DNA from: PGYR01 sp034670025
GTDB lineage: Bacteria > Bacteroidota > Ignavibacteria > Kapaibacteriales > UBA2268
Direction: 5' to 3'
Assembly (NCBI GenBank): GCA_034670025.1
Contig: JAXMOE010000009.1
Span: forward strand, 1-46,912
Length of the DNA: 46,912 nt
The position numbers and the translations under genes were made by a program. The notes below the pieces were generated by a model, which was not told where the DNA came from, searched no databases, and saw only the letters and a list, made by a program, of their open reading frames with translations. This document shows, piece after piece, positions 27,135 through 35,953 of this stretch; position 1 is the first letter of the stretch, and each line of letters begins with the position of its first letter.

Positions 27135-27836
27135 CTATTTGTGGTCGATTAATAATTGGTAACTATCAGACTTCACTCCATCTTCAAAACTTTGCACTTT
27201 GTAGATACCAATATATGCAAGAACTGTTATTTCTAATTTTCTTTTACTTATTTTATAATTATAGCCATTTTGTAAGATTTTAAGATCAGTTTCAACACTA
27301 TAAACAGTAGAGTAATGTTGTTTTCCTTTATAATTAATTATCGAATTTGAGATTTTTTGACCACTTAGCTTAAAATGCCCCCTATATCTATTCTCATCTT
27401 TAAAAGTAGAATCTAAATCTAAATCAAATTGTGTCCAACTGTCATTTTCAAAGTCAATATATTTTATCCATTGATTTTTAAGTTCGGGGAAAAAATATCC
27501 ATGATTCTCAATCCCAGTTAAGTTCGTTTGGTAATAGCCACTACTGTCAATACTTCTGAGAGTAAAATTATAAACTGGTATGTTCATTTTACTTGTACCC
27601 ACATAGTACTTATAACTTTCTTTGCCTAATAACTTGCCATTACTTTTAGTCGTTGCGAAAAGACCACCACTTGGCTCGTCGTCTATATATAACTCATAGT
27701 CCCACTCCATGCCATCCTCAAATTGGAAAGTTGCTCCTTGGAGTTCATCGCTTGGGTCTGTTCCGCTGTCGTCGGAGCAGGAGTTTAGAATGAGTAAAAG
27801 TAGTGCGGCTGCAAGTAAGTAAATTGCGTTTTTCAT
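27135..27836 (-). CDS. Tandem paralogous lipoprotein, copy 2
   Basis: From ATG 27836 this lipoprotein has 233 residues, with a signal peptide MKNAIYLLAAALLLLILNSC followed by SDDSGTDPSDE. A longer open frame starting at 27923 runs back into copy 3 and is not a plausible start. It shares with its neighbours GATFQFEDGMEWDYE, NDSWTQFDLDLDSTF, the NYKGKQHYST block and the C-terminal LIDHK. The DNA around the start and lipobox is almost the same as in copies 1 and 3, which points to recent duplication or gene conversion at the ends. Function is unknown; export to the outer surface is inferred from the acidic post-lipobox residues. Confidence 0.75.
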   Translation of the reverse strand: MKNAIYLLAAALLLLILNSCSDDSGTDPSDELQGATFQFEDGMEWDYELYIDDEPSGGLFATTKSNGKLLGKESYKYYVGTSKMNIPVYNFTLRSIDSSGYYQTNLTGIENHGYFFPELKNQWIKYIDFENDSWTQFDLDLDSTFKDENRYRGHFKLSGQKISNSIINYKGKQHYSTVYSVETDLKILQNGYNYKISKRKLEITVLAYIGIYKVQSFEDGVKSDSYQLLIDHK

Positions 27837-27846
27837 AAGTTTTTTT

Positions 27847-28554
27847 CTATTTGTGGTCGGTGAGAATACGATAGCTATACGATTCTTCACCAAAATTATA
27901 AGTTTCAGTTTTGTAGAATCCAATATTATCTATGACTGTTATTTCCAATACTCTATGTATATTCTTATATTCAATCTCATCTATTTTAATCTTGGCGTTA
28001 ATTTCTAATCTATAAAGAGTTGTGTTGTGCTGTTTTCCTTTGTATTCTACTTTTGAATCAGATACTTTTTCTCCGCTCACTTTAAAGTGTCCATCTGCTT
28101 GCCCTCCTTGTTCAAAGGTAGAATCTAATTTCAAGTCAAATTGAGTCCAGCGTTCCTGTTTGAAATCAATGTATTTTAGCCACTGACTTTTAATCTCAGG
28201 AAAAAAAGGTATATAGTCTTCTAAACCACCTATATCATATACAAAGAAGCCATCTTCTTGAATGCTAACTATACCAAAATCACCTGTCCCTAATTCTTCT
28301 TTTTCATCTGAGAAGTAATACTTATAACTTTTCTTACCATAGTGATCTCCATTGGAAATATACAATTCGTAAACACTATCATTTACTTCACCGTCTCGAT
28401 ATGTCTCATAATCCAAGGAGATCCTATCCTCAAACTGGAACGTAGCCCCTACAAACTCATCGCTCGGGTCTGTTCCGCTGTCGTCGGAGCAAGAGTTAAG
28501 AGTGAGTAAAAACAGAGCAAGTGTAAGTGTTTTTAGTAAGTTATACATTGACAT
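27847..28554 (-). CDS. Tandem paralogous lipoprotein, copy 3 (first in operon)
   Basis: This is a 235-residue lipoprotein with signal peptide ending LNSC and acidic SDDSGTDPSDE after it. It is the promoter-proximal copy of the three. Shared features are GATFQFED, ERWTQFDLKLDSTF, VEYKGKQHNTT and the end LTDHK. Two ATGs at 28554 and 28548 are both possible starts. The central region differs from copies 1 and 2, so the family looks like a scaffold with a variable core. The function is unknown. The gene is divergent from the barrel protein at 28729. Confidence 0.75.
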   Translation of the reverse strand: MSMYNLLKTLTLALFLLTLNSCSDDSGTDPSDEFVGATFQFEDRISLDYETYRDGEVNDSVYELYISNGDHYGKKSYKYYFSDEKEELGTGDFGIVSIQEDGFFVYDIGGLEDYIPFFPEIKSQWLKYIDFKQERWTQFDLKLDSTFEQGGQADGHFKVSGEKVSDSKVEYKGKQHNTTLYRLEINAKIKIDEIEYKNIHRVLEITVIDNIGFYKTETYNFGEESYSYRILTDHK

Positions 28555-28633
28555 ATATATTGATTTGTTTTAAAAAGGAATTGCTCAATTTAAATAAATT
28601 TTTTAAACCGTTCAAAAATGCAGTTCGTTTTCA

Positions 28634-28655
28634 AAGTGCAATTGGTGTTGCACTT
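28634..28655. promoter_or_regulatory. Perfect inverted repeat in divergent intergenic region
   Basis: AAGTGCAA (28634-28641) and TTGCACTT (28648-28655) are perfect complements separated by 6 bases, lying between the lipoprotein operon and the barrel protein gene. The geometry suits a dimeric repressor operator as well as a small hairpin. It is not followed by a T-run, so a terminator is unlikely. Confidence 0.4.
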
Positions 28656-28728
28656 CTCTAAACCAATTTGGTAAAAAACAATAATTCTGCTTAGATTGTA
28701 CTAATTCCTAACTTACTAATCTACAATT

Positions 28729-29361
28729 ATGAAAACTACAATAACTCTAATATTCCTTATTTCAATCTCATCCCTTATGGCAAACGATTTTTCGGTTGCT
28801 GCTCACATGGGGTTTAATCTGACCCAACAGCAAGTAAAAACGGAGATTGGTGGTGCCAACTACCCAAAATCATTCAACCACGGAGAAGTTAACTTTAACT
28901 TAACGGCACAGTATAGTGTAAATGAATACTTAGCTGTGGGTGGTTATTTGCGTTATGATAGTGGCAACAGAACATTTTCTTCTGTTCTTCGTGAAACAGA
29001 ATTATTAGTAATTAATGGCAAAAATAGTGATTTCAATGAAATGTGGATAGGGCCAATGATAACAGGTTCTTACAAATCGATGTTCTTGAGCTTCGGTTAT
29101 GGTTTGTTTGCAAACAGAGATGACAATTACATTAGCGTCACAAATTTGGCAGGAGTTAGCTCTCCCCTCAATGGCTCTTCCTTTGCTTGGTTTACTCATC
29201 TGGGAGGTAAGTATAACTTGAGCAAAGATTTTGATATAGTAATTCTAATGGAATACCGAGTAAGGTATTATGATAAAATTGATGGTGACGAGATAAACAA
29301 TAATAATAAGATTGGGATGCAAAATATAACGCCAATGATTGGTTTGGAATATCAATTTTGA
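28729..29361 (+). CDS. Outer-membrane beta-barrel protein
   Basis: This 210-residue protein has a signal peptide (MKTTITLIFLISISSLMA) and alternating hydrophobic strands separated by polar turns through its whole length. It ends in PMIGLEYQF with a terminal Phe, the classic signal for the outer-membrane assembly machinery. The size suggests an 8-stranded OmpA-like or porin-family barrel. No enzyme motif is present, so structural or transport roles are open. It is transcribed away from the lipoprotein operon and may share regulation through the palindrome at 28634. Confidence 0.7.
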   Translation: MKTTITLIFLISISSLMANDFSVAAHMGFNLTQQQVKTEIGGANYPKSFNHGEVNFNLTAQYSVNEYLAVGGYLRYDSGNRTFSSVLRETELLVINGKNSDFNEMWIGPMITGSYKSMFLSFGYGLFANRDDNYISVTNLAGVSSPLNGSSFAWFTHLGGKYNLSKDFDIVILMEYRVRYYDKIDGDEINNNNKIGMQNITPMIGLEYQF

Positions 29362-29487
29362 GATAAATTATTACTTACCAAATCCACTACACAGCTAGTA
29401 GTAGAGGAGTAGGCTCCAATTATGAAAGAACACTAATCTAATAGAGTAGCCGAAGCGCACACGTCTCTACATTGAACAGAAAGCGAC

Positions 29488-32460
29488 CTAACGCACAACA
29501 ATCACATTCTCTGTTAGAACACCGAGCGGTGTCTGCAATCGCACTTGATATAGTCCAGAGGGTATTTATCAGTGTTGATCTTTAGTTGCTTGTCAGGGCT
29601 TGTTTGTGTCCAGTTCTCAGTGTATGCTACTCGTCCTTCGCTTGAGATGAGTTCTAGTGTCATTTCAGGTACGTTGAGCGTAGTCGAAACGTCGGCAGTA
29701 ACATCCACCACCAACTTATCCTTAGCAGGATTTGGCGACACCTTCATTTCGGTCGATTCTGTGAATGTGATGACTCTCAAAGGAAACGCACAAACGGAAT
29801 CTATGAGTATTTTTCCTGGTCTGTCTATCACTTCAATGTATGGATTGTTGAACTCATAACTTGGGAATGTGATGTCATACTCTAATTCATTAGCCAGCAT
29901 TATTGTTCCATTTATCTCGTGGATTTGAGTCTTTGCTTTATTGATTGGTGCTGTTTGAGTAAACGTATAATCATCTTCCGTGTATAAAGCTTTTTGGTCA
30001 ATATCTGTCGTGATTGTATAAGTCTGTTCACTCAAATCTGCCTCGCATTCTAAGTAAACAGGAATACTTACCTCTGCACCAATCTCAGCTGAATCGACTC
30101 TTGTTTCAGATATGTAAACCTTACCAAAGTCAATTCTATCTTTGCTGATATCAAATGATAATGATTGTTCGTTTACAGTAAATTCTTGCGTTGAGCTACA
30201 TCCATTAGCATCAGTTACTGTAAGTGAATAAGTGCCTGCTTCTGTTACCTCTATTTCTTTTGTCACCTCATCAGTTGACCATAAGTATTCTTCGAAGTCT
30301 TTGTTTGGTGATAATGTTGCTGTGTTACCACAAACTATATCTTCTCTCAAAATCTCAAACTCTGGGTTTGGGCTTTCGTTCACTGTGAACTCTGCAGTGC
30401 CAGTGCAACCATCTTTGCTTACTGTTACTGTGTATGTAGCTGGTTGAGTAACTTCAATTGTCGGGGTAGTCTCGCCATTGCTCCACTCGTAGGTGTAACT
30501 TGGGTCGTTGGGTAGTGCCTCTAATGTGGCTGTTTGTCCCTCGCAAATGTTTGTGCCAATGATTGTAGGTTGGAGGTTATCTTCGACTTTGATTTCCACG
30601 TAAGCAGTGTCTTTGCAGTTATCTCCTTCTTCTACAATAACTGAATAAGTACCTTTTGTTTTTACTACTATTTGTTGGCTTGATTCCCCAGTTGACCAAG
30701 TGTAGCTATTACTCTCATCATAAGGAACTACTTCTAATATCGTGCTATCTCCACTGCAAAATATGGTTGGTCTTAGTGGGTTAATGGCTACCTCAGGTTT
30801 AGAATCAAATATTTCTATTTCTTCGGTTACAGTACAGCCATCAAAATCAGTCACAGCTACTGAATAAACACCAGGTTTATTAATTATAGTCCCTCTGGTT
30901 GTATCGCCTGTACTCCACAATACACTTTGACTTACTTTCTTGATGTATAGATTCTTAATATAAATTGTGTTTGTATCGCCGTCACAAATCGTCTCCCTGT
31001 AGGTGTCTAACTCAAACTCTGGTCCTAATACATTTACGTAAACTTCTCTTTTAAAATGATATCCATTAGTAATAGCAGATAATTTGAAAACTCCAGACAT
31101 GTCTCTTTCGACTGAGTCTATCTTTAGGTTTTTCATTTTGTACTCATTACCATTAGGTGCAGTCCATATATATTCTGTGTCTTCTGGTTCGTTTAAACTT
31201 GTTGTTTCTACATATAGTGAATCACCAATACAAAGCTCTAAGCTGTCTTTATCTACCTCAATTTGGTAATAATATGTTACGGGGATATTGGGAATTAAAT
31301 AATCTCCACTAGTTTTGTGCATATCAATTACATCTCTTACAAACTCCACTTTATCCAAATCGTTAGTATTTTTGAGAACGGACATGTAATCATTTTCTTC
31401 AGGTTTATATATATTTCCATCTGGTCCAAGTTGAACATGGTCATCATGTCCACCAAAATCGACTCTTTGATCTGAAACTTGTCTTATATTTAAATTTTCG
31501 GGACTATTAAAATCTGTTAAAGCAAATATATACCTCCCAAAAAGATAAAAATGATTGCCATTTTGTGAAAATTCCCCTGATTGTTTTCTAATAGGAAAAA
31601 AACTCTCATTAAATGTTTTGATGATTTCTAATTTTTCGGTTTGCCTATTGAATTCTAATACTTCTAATCGAGTATGTTCATTCCAAATCATTGAAACTAT
31701 ATACTTTCCATTTGGAGAAACTTTAAGTGGACTTCTATAACCTAAATTATATTTTTTATTAAACTCAGTTAAATGTTCTAATTCTGAAGTTAAGGTATCC
31801 TTGCCAACGAATGTTTCATTGTCAATGTCATATTTGTATAAATAATATTTACCTTCTATTCTATCATGAGCAATCAAATAGAATGATTCAGATTCAAAAT
31901 CCTTTATTACATTTATTGATTTACTAGCATACTTTTCTTTTATAATTTTTCTATCACTTATTGAGATACTCCCATTAATTTTACTAATCACAAAGTGCGA
32001 TAATTCTTTCACTATATTATGTATAGCTGAAGATCCTTCATTAATTATAGGCATTGTTCTGATAACAATTGTTTTATTGTTTATTATTGCAATAGAGTTA
32101 CTCTGAGGATACACTATTCTAACTGGAAATAATATTTTTTCTGAAATAATTGAATCTGGATTAAAAGATATTAAGGTTCTGTCACCAGAATAATACTCAA
32201 GATCACCAGTTAGAACTAGAAATACAACCATTTCCATATAAATATTTCCATTCGTAATTTGCTAAAGCTGAGTCAATATTATAGGGTAATTCAATATTTA
32301 GAAACTCAGGAGAACCAGTATCAGTCATAAATGTAATACCATTCAAATAATTTTTACCGAAATATCCATGAGTACCAAATAGCCAATTGTGATATTCTAA
32401 TTGAGCAAAGCACGTTGAAAACATCAGGAGAAAGATTAGTATGTTTAGTGTTTTTTTCAA
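29488..32460 (-). pseudogene. Large surface protein with Ig-like repeats and Por sorting region, two frameshifts
   Basis: Reading leftward from TTG 32460, a signal peptide (MKKTLNILIFLLMFSTCFA) precedes LEYHNWLFGTHGYFG, a start typical of large FCB surface proteins. Near 32208 one extra base shifts the frame. The next 907 codons (32237 to 29514) carry a propeller-like N-terminal part and at least five Ig or PKD-like repeats. Each repeat opens with a Cys-x-Gly/Asp-Asp/Asn motif (LCIGDS, ICDGDT, FCSGDS, ICEGQT, VCGNTA). The C-terminal MKVSPNPAKDKLVVDV is a Por-type sorting domain. Near 29560 one base is missing; the other frame gives SGLYQVRLQTPLGVL and ends in VIVVR at 29488, the expected terminus. 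Two frameshifts suggest an inactive gene unless they are sequence errors. Confidence 0.75.
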
Positions 32461-32467
32461 GTATCGG

Positions 32468-32475
32468 CAAAGTTA
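32468..32475 (-). promoter_or_regulatory. Possible Bacteroidota-type -7 element before the surface protein
   Basis: On the minus strand this reads TAACTTTG, matching TAnnTTTG. It lies only about 8 bases before the TTG start at 32460, which would make the transcript nearly leaderless, and no well-spaced TTTG partner is seen. It may therefore be a chance match. Confidence 0.2.
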
Positions 32476-32672
32476 TTTAGTCATGATAATGCTAATTTAC
32501 ACAAAACCATTGGATTGGGCAAATGGGGAGGTGATATTATGGTTGGTTGCTAAGAGATGCAATGTCCACTTTAGTGTTAACTAAATGGGTTCCTACGAAA
32601 TATCAGTAAACTTATATTTTGTGGTAATGAACTGTGCTTAAATCCAAATAATATGTATTAATTTTTCTATGT

Positions 32673-32982
32673 TTATCTGATATAATTCTCTTTGTACATT
32701 GTTTTTGTTGTAGCTATTGCAAATGATTGTTTCAGTAACTTGTTTGCAATTGCTATTTTAATAACTCTCTCTGGTTTGCCTTTTGCTTTCAATCTATCAT
32801 ACATTTCTTTACAACTACACATATACAACAACTTCCTTACTTGTGAGTTTCCCATCTTACATATATGTCCTTTGCCCTTGACGCTAGTTCCAGACTGGTA
32901 TATTCTTGGACTTAACCCCACATAAGCTATTAGTTGTTTGTAGTTCTCAAACTTCTTAAAGTTATCTGTTACTATTGTTAGT
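32673..32982 (-). pseudogene. IS110 transposase 3' fragment (second copy)
   Basis: This encodes the last ~103 residues of the same IS110 transposase seen at the left edge, from LTIVTDNFKKF to KENYIR, including LIAYVGLSPR and the catalytic-Ser region QSGTSVKGKG. Bases 32771-32982 equal 1-212 except for one substitution (128 versus 32898). The match ends abruptly at 32982, 22 bases before the left repeat of the IS3 element, so the upstream part of this IS110 copy has been removed. The open frame extends to 33044 only by running through foreign DNA. Confidence 0.9.
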
Positions 32983-33004
32983 GGTAAGCCCAGTAGATGG
33001 AGTC

Positions 33005-33031
33005 TGGGCTGTCCCACTTTGGTGGACACAG
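33005..33031 (+). repeat. IS3 element left terminal repeat
   Basis: Begins TGGGCTGTCCCACTTT and pairs with the reverse complement of 34233-34259 at 19 of 27 positions. A 7-bp inverted repeat (AGCCCAG at 32987-32993 with CTGGGCT at 33004-33010) straddles the junction. Confidence 0.75.
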
Positions 33032-33037
33032 ATTTAA

Positions 33038-33870
33038 TTAACAATTAATTTCTTCATATTCTACAGGAGAAAGATCGTCATTTGATGAATGCATTCTTTG
33101 TCTATTATAGAATATCTCAATATAATCAAATAACTTAATTTCTGCTTCCTTTTTTGTCTTAAAATGTTCGTCTTTTATCAACTCTGTCTTCAAAGTCTTA
33201 AAAAACTCTCTGCTACTGCATTATCCCAACAATTATCCCTTCTCGACATACTCTGCTTACCACCTATTACCTGAAGTATATTCCTTAACTCAGTACTAGC
33301 GTATTGACTACCTTTGTCTGAGTGAAACACTAATCCCTTTTCTGGTTTTCTGCTATGTATGGCTTCTTGTAAGGAACTAGTTACTAACTGCTTAGTCATT
33401 CTATTATTCAAACTCCAACCAACAATTCTACGCGAGTATAAATCCATTACGGTTGATAAATATAACCAACCACTTTGTGTGCTGATGTATGTTATGTCTG
33501 ATACCCATACTGTATTTTTTGTATTTATGTCGAAATTTCTATTCACTATATTAGGTGCAATAGGTAAATTATGTTTTGAGTTTGTTGTAACCTTATATCT
33601 TTTTCTTCCCTTTGCAAACAAACCTTCTTGCTTCATAAGTTTTGATATTTGGTTCTTGCAACAACTGATGCCTTGCTTCCTTAAAGACTTGACTATCCTT
33701 TTACTTCCGTAAGTACATCTAGAACATTTGTAGATTTCTTTTACAATCTTTATCCTGTTCTAACTCTAATTGCCTTTTGACAGATTTTTTTCAAGTGTTT
33801 ATAATAACCGCTTTTGCTTACTTTTAAGACTCTACACATCGTTTTTATATGCTAAATAAACTTATGTTTA
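33038..33870 (-). pseudogene. IS3-family orfB transposase, multiply frameshifted
   Basis: The catalytic part from 33636 to 33190 encodes an rve-type DDE domain, with Asp in VWVSDITYIS, Asp in FHSDKGSQYAS and Glu in WDNAVAESF. Directly after AESF the frame fails at a run of six A (33200-33205 on the plus strand). One extra base there would restore the expected ending KTLKTELIKDEHFK to SPVEYEEINC at 33038. Upstream of 33636, the N-terminal helical part (CRVLKVSKSGYYKHLKK, then CSRCTYGSKRIVKSLRKQG) is recognisable but spread over several frames with stops. The gene is therefore dead rather than merely carrying the programmed orfA/orfB shift of IS3 elements. Confidence 0.85.
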
Positions 33871-33889
33871 GTTATAAATTCATACTTCC

Positions 33890-34180
33890 TTATGGGTTGG
33901 CTGCGAAGAATATCGATGCCTTTTTTAATATTGCTTTCTCCTCCTTGAGCTTCTTATTCTCTTGCTCCAATTTCTTGATGTATTGTGCAGTATCTTCATT
34001 ACCTACACGCTTTGGATTGTAATCTAAGTTGTCTGTTATATACTTACTTTTCCAGTTATATAATAAGTTTGGGTTTGTACCTAACTCTCGTGCAACTTCT
34101 GCGGCTGGTCTGCCTTCTTCTACAACCATACAAATAGCCTTTTGTTTGAAGCTATTACTGAATGTTCTATGCTTTTTCAA
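33890..34180 (-). CDS. IS3-family orfA, helix-turn-helix protein
   Basis: This 96-residue protein is the DNA-binding subunit of IS3-type transposases. It has MKKHRTFSNSFKQKAICMV, then a helix-turn-helix (AAEVARELGTNPNLLYNWK) and a C-terminal leucine-zipper-like helix (YIKKLEQENKKLKEEKAIL) used for multimerisation. Length and ending (KKASIFFAANP) are normal for orfA, which in active elements is fused to orfB by a -1 frameshift near its end. This frame is intact, but its orfB partner is broken, so the element can only move if a transposase is supplied from elsewhere. Confidence 0.88.
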   Translation of the reverse strand: MKKHRTFSNSFKQKAICMVVEEGRPAAEVARELGTNPNLLYNWKSKYITDNLDYNPKRVGNEDTAQYIKKLEQENKKLKEEKAILKKASIFFAANP

Positions 34181-34232
34181 TTTTTACACCTCTAATGTTT
34201 ATCTAATTTAATAATATTAAGTCACATTGAAG

Positions 34233-34259
34233 CCGTGTTCACTATTTTAGGACAGTCCA
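34233..34259 (-). repeat. IS3 element right terminal repeat
   Basis: Read inward on the minus strand it begins TGGACTGTCCTAAAATAG. The outer 23 bases (34237-34259) are identical to 46766-46788 at the other end of the window. Confidence 0.85.
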
Positions 34260-34721
34260 ATCATAATTAAATTGTATTTTTTTAAAACTAGAGTAATTCT
34301 TTAATAATTGGAGCAAGTAAAATTTATTTTTGTATGTCCTTTCTACATTCTTCCTTCTCGAATGAGTTAGAAACTCCTGATAATTCTCAATTAGTATTGA
34401 CTTATCATTATGATGCTTTGGATTGAGAATATCATCCAGTTCACTAATTATATCATTTAAACTTAGGTCGTTGTTCATGATATAACTTTTCTCCAGTTTA
34501 CTATAGATGTTCTTCAATTGAAAGTTTTTTTCAGAGGAGAGAGGGTCAGCAGGTTTAATTCTTTGTTTTTTTAGATCCCAGTTATTTTTCTTAACTGAAA
34601 TCCCAACTCCACGTACTATTCTATTACCATTTAGGATTATGGATAGATTTATAAGTTGAGTTCCATCAGATTTTTTCTTAGGTCTAAGGTTATAATTTAA
34701 GTTTAGTTTATTTGATTTCAT
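34260..34721 (-). pseudogene. Tyrosine recombinase (phage-type integrase) N-terminal fragment
   Basis: Reading from ATG 34721, about 154 residues match the N-terminus of Bacteroidota-type tyrosine recombinases: an arm-binding domain (LNLNYNLRPKKKSDGTQLINLSI, here with GVGISVKKNNWD) followed by the start of the core-binding SAM-like domain (ENYQEFLTHSRRKNVERTYKN). The gene is cut at 34260 by the right terminal repeat of the IS3 element; the last few codons before the stop at 34242 belong to the IS. The catalytic domain with the Arg-His-Arg-Tyr residues is absent from the window. It may mark a former integrative element. Confidence 0.8.
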
Positions 34722-34894
34722 TTGATATGGTATACAATTTAATTTGTACTAGTTTATATTATTTTATAAATTGATTTTTGACAATTTACTTAATACTTCT
34801 TAAATAGCCATAATAGTACGATAATTGTATCTGTTACTTTGAATGATATATAAATCAATATAAAGAATTAGAGTCCCCTAGGAATCACATAAGG

Positions 34895-34928
34895 AAAGCC
34901 AATCTATTTATTTAGATTGGCTTTTTTT
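34895..34928 (+). terminator. Strong rho-independent terminator
   Basis: A perfect 12-bp stem (AAAGCCAATCTA at 34895-34906 with its complement at 34913-34924) has a 6-base loop and is followed by T up to 34928 on the plus strand. On the minus strand the trailing run is TTTCC, weaker but possibly adequate for the leftward gene ending at 34946. The plus-strand orientation has no obvious upstream gene, so its original owner may have been lost. Confidence 0.75.
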
Positions 34929-34945
34929 GGTTTTAGAAAATAATA

Positions 34946-35406
34946 TTATTTTCTATATAATTTAATAATATCCTTTAGCTTTAATGAATAGATTTTATTC
35001 TCTATTATATATTTGTCTAATTGAACTAAAAAGATACTTATATTGTTCACATCTGGAATGATTAGTGACCTATATGTATTATCATTTTTTGATAAATTTA
35101 TAATAAGATAATGTGGGTTAATCATTCTATCTAAACTATCCTGATAAGAACTATCATTATAGTTCTCAAAATACTTTTTAAGATATAAATAATCCACCTC
35201 ACTTACTTCACTAACTATTGTAAATACACTGTGATTTTCTTTATAATTAAAGTTTAATCGTTCTTCACTTATAAATAATCAGCATTAAAACCATCAGGAC
35301 TATGATATTTGATTGAAATAAATGATTTTTCATGGCTCTTTTCATTAGAATTTGATTCAAATATGCTGATTAACAACATAAGTAATATTATTTTTTTCAT
35401 CATCAT
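34946..35406 (-). pseudogene. Small exported protein of unknown family, frameshifted
   Basis: Three adjacent ATGs (35406, 35403, 35400) precede a signal-peptide-like start (MKKIILLMLLISIFESNSNE). The frame stops near 35277 after DGFNADYL. Another frame continues ISEERLNFNYKENHSVFTIVSEVSEVDYLYLKKYF and runs to 34946, where the protein ends IIKLYRK. Adding one T in the run at about 35273-35275 would join the two into one protein of about 153 residues. No family is recognised. The downstream part read alone (83 residues from 35197) lacks a signal sequence. It is followed by the hairpin at 34895. Confidence 0.6.
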
Positions 35407-35566
35407 TTCATTATTGAGTTTACATCTGATTTATGCATTGGAGAAAAATAGAAAAAACATTATAATTCCCTCTAATTAAGTAGTTATTTTTTATAATATA
35501 TAAAAGCTTTCGTAATTAACAAAGTAAAGATTGAAATAAAAAGCATGAAAGAATACACTTGAATAA

Positions 35567-35580
35567 TTGTTAAAACGTTC
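35567..35580 (+). promoter_or_regulatory. Candidate ArsR operator, copy 1
   Basis: TTGTTAAAACGTTC lies 14 bases before the arsR ATG and recurs, on the opposite strand and with one change, at 35925-35938 before tauE. Both copies sit where a repressor of this operon would act. A TATATTTG at 35582-35589 overlaps the start region and may be promoter sequence. Confidence 0.45.
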
Positions 35581-35593
35581 TTATATTTGTAAT

Positions 35594-35905
35594 ATGAAAA
35601 ACACAAAGAAAAATATATCGGTTAGAAGATTGGAACAGGTAGCTAAAATATTAAAAACTATAGCTCATCCTGTTAAGTTGGACATCTTGGAATTGCTTGG
35701 AGAACACAATTCACTCAGCGTATCATCACTTTGTGAGATGGTGGACTCCGATTGCGAAATATCAATGATGTCGCACCACTTAGCAAAGATGAAGGACAAT
35801 GGCATTTTGGTTTCAGAGAAAGATGGTAAGCAAGTTTACTATAGTATAGCGGACAGAAATTTATTGAAAATATTCAATTGCATTGACAATTGTAATTTTG
35901 ATTGA
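35594..35905 (+). CDS. ArsR-family transcriptional repressor, probably persulfide-responsive
   Basis: This is a 103-residue winged-helix repressor from ATG 35594 (a TTG nine codons earlier overlaps the operator and is less likely). The ArsR core shows LKTIAHPVKLDILELLGE, recognition helix region EISMMSHHLAKMKDNGIL and wing DGKQVYYSIAD. It lacks the usual metal box ELCVCD. Instead it has Cys47 and Cys54 around the third helix (LCEMVDSDCE) and Cys96 and Cys100 at the C-terminus (NCIDNC). Cysteines in these two places are used by BigR/SqrR-type regulators to sense persulfides. Its position ahead of a sulfite/sulfur transporter and a persulfide dioxygenase supports this reading, but metal or redox sensing is not excluded. 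Confidence 0.8.
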   Translation: MKNTKKNISVRRLEQVAKILKTIAHPVKLDILELLGEHNSLSVSSLCEMVDSDCEISMMSHHLAKMKDNGILVSEKDGKQVYYSIADRNLLKIFNCIDNCNFD

Positions 35906-35924
35906 TTTTTTTGAGCAGACACTT

Positions 35925-35938
35925 GAACATTTTAACAA
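35925..35938 (-). promoter_or_regulatory. Candidate ArsR operator, copy 2
   Basis: On the minus strand this reads TTGTTAAAATGTTC, 13 of 14 identical to 35567-35580. It lies within a larger inverted repeat ACTTG (35921-35925) / CAAGT (35936-35940), directly before the tauE start at 35954. Confidence 0.45.
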
Positions 35939-35953
35939 GTAATGGATAAATAA

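Larger units (their letters stand above)
33005..34259 (-). mobile_element. Decayed IS3-family insertion sequence
   Basis: This element of about 1255 bp is bounded by imperfect inverted repeats at 33005-33031 and 34233-34259 (19 of 27 positions match; both begin TGG[G/A]CTGTCC). It holds orfA (33890-34180) and a broken orfB (33038-33870) on the minus strand, the usual IS3 layout. No target duplication is visible at the two ends, so flanking DNA has probably been rearranged. It interrupts a tyrosine recombinase gene on its right and abuts an IS110 remnant on its left. A matching terminal repeat occurs at 46766. Confidence 0.85.

Noticed and set aside
26411..28554. CRISPR-like or short tandem repeat array
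   Set aside because: The repeated DNA is the shared ends of three protein-coding paralogs about 700 bases apart, not short regular repeats with spacers.
29005..29199. Reverse-strand open frame inside the barrel protein gene
   Set aside because: It is a shadow of the 28729-29361 gene, without start context or family features.
32673..33044. 123-residue standalone gene starting at 33044
   Set aside because: Its first ~20 codons come from the IS3 terminus and junction DNA; the rest is the IS110 transposase tail.
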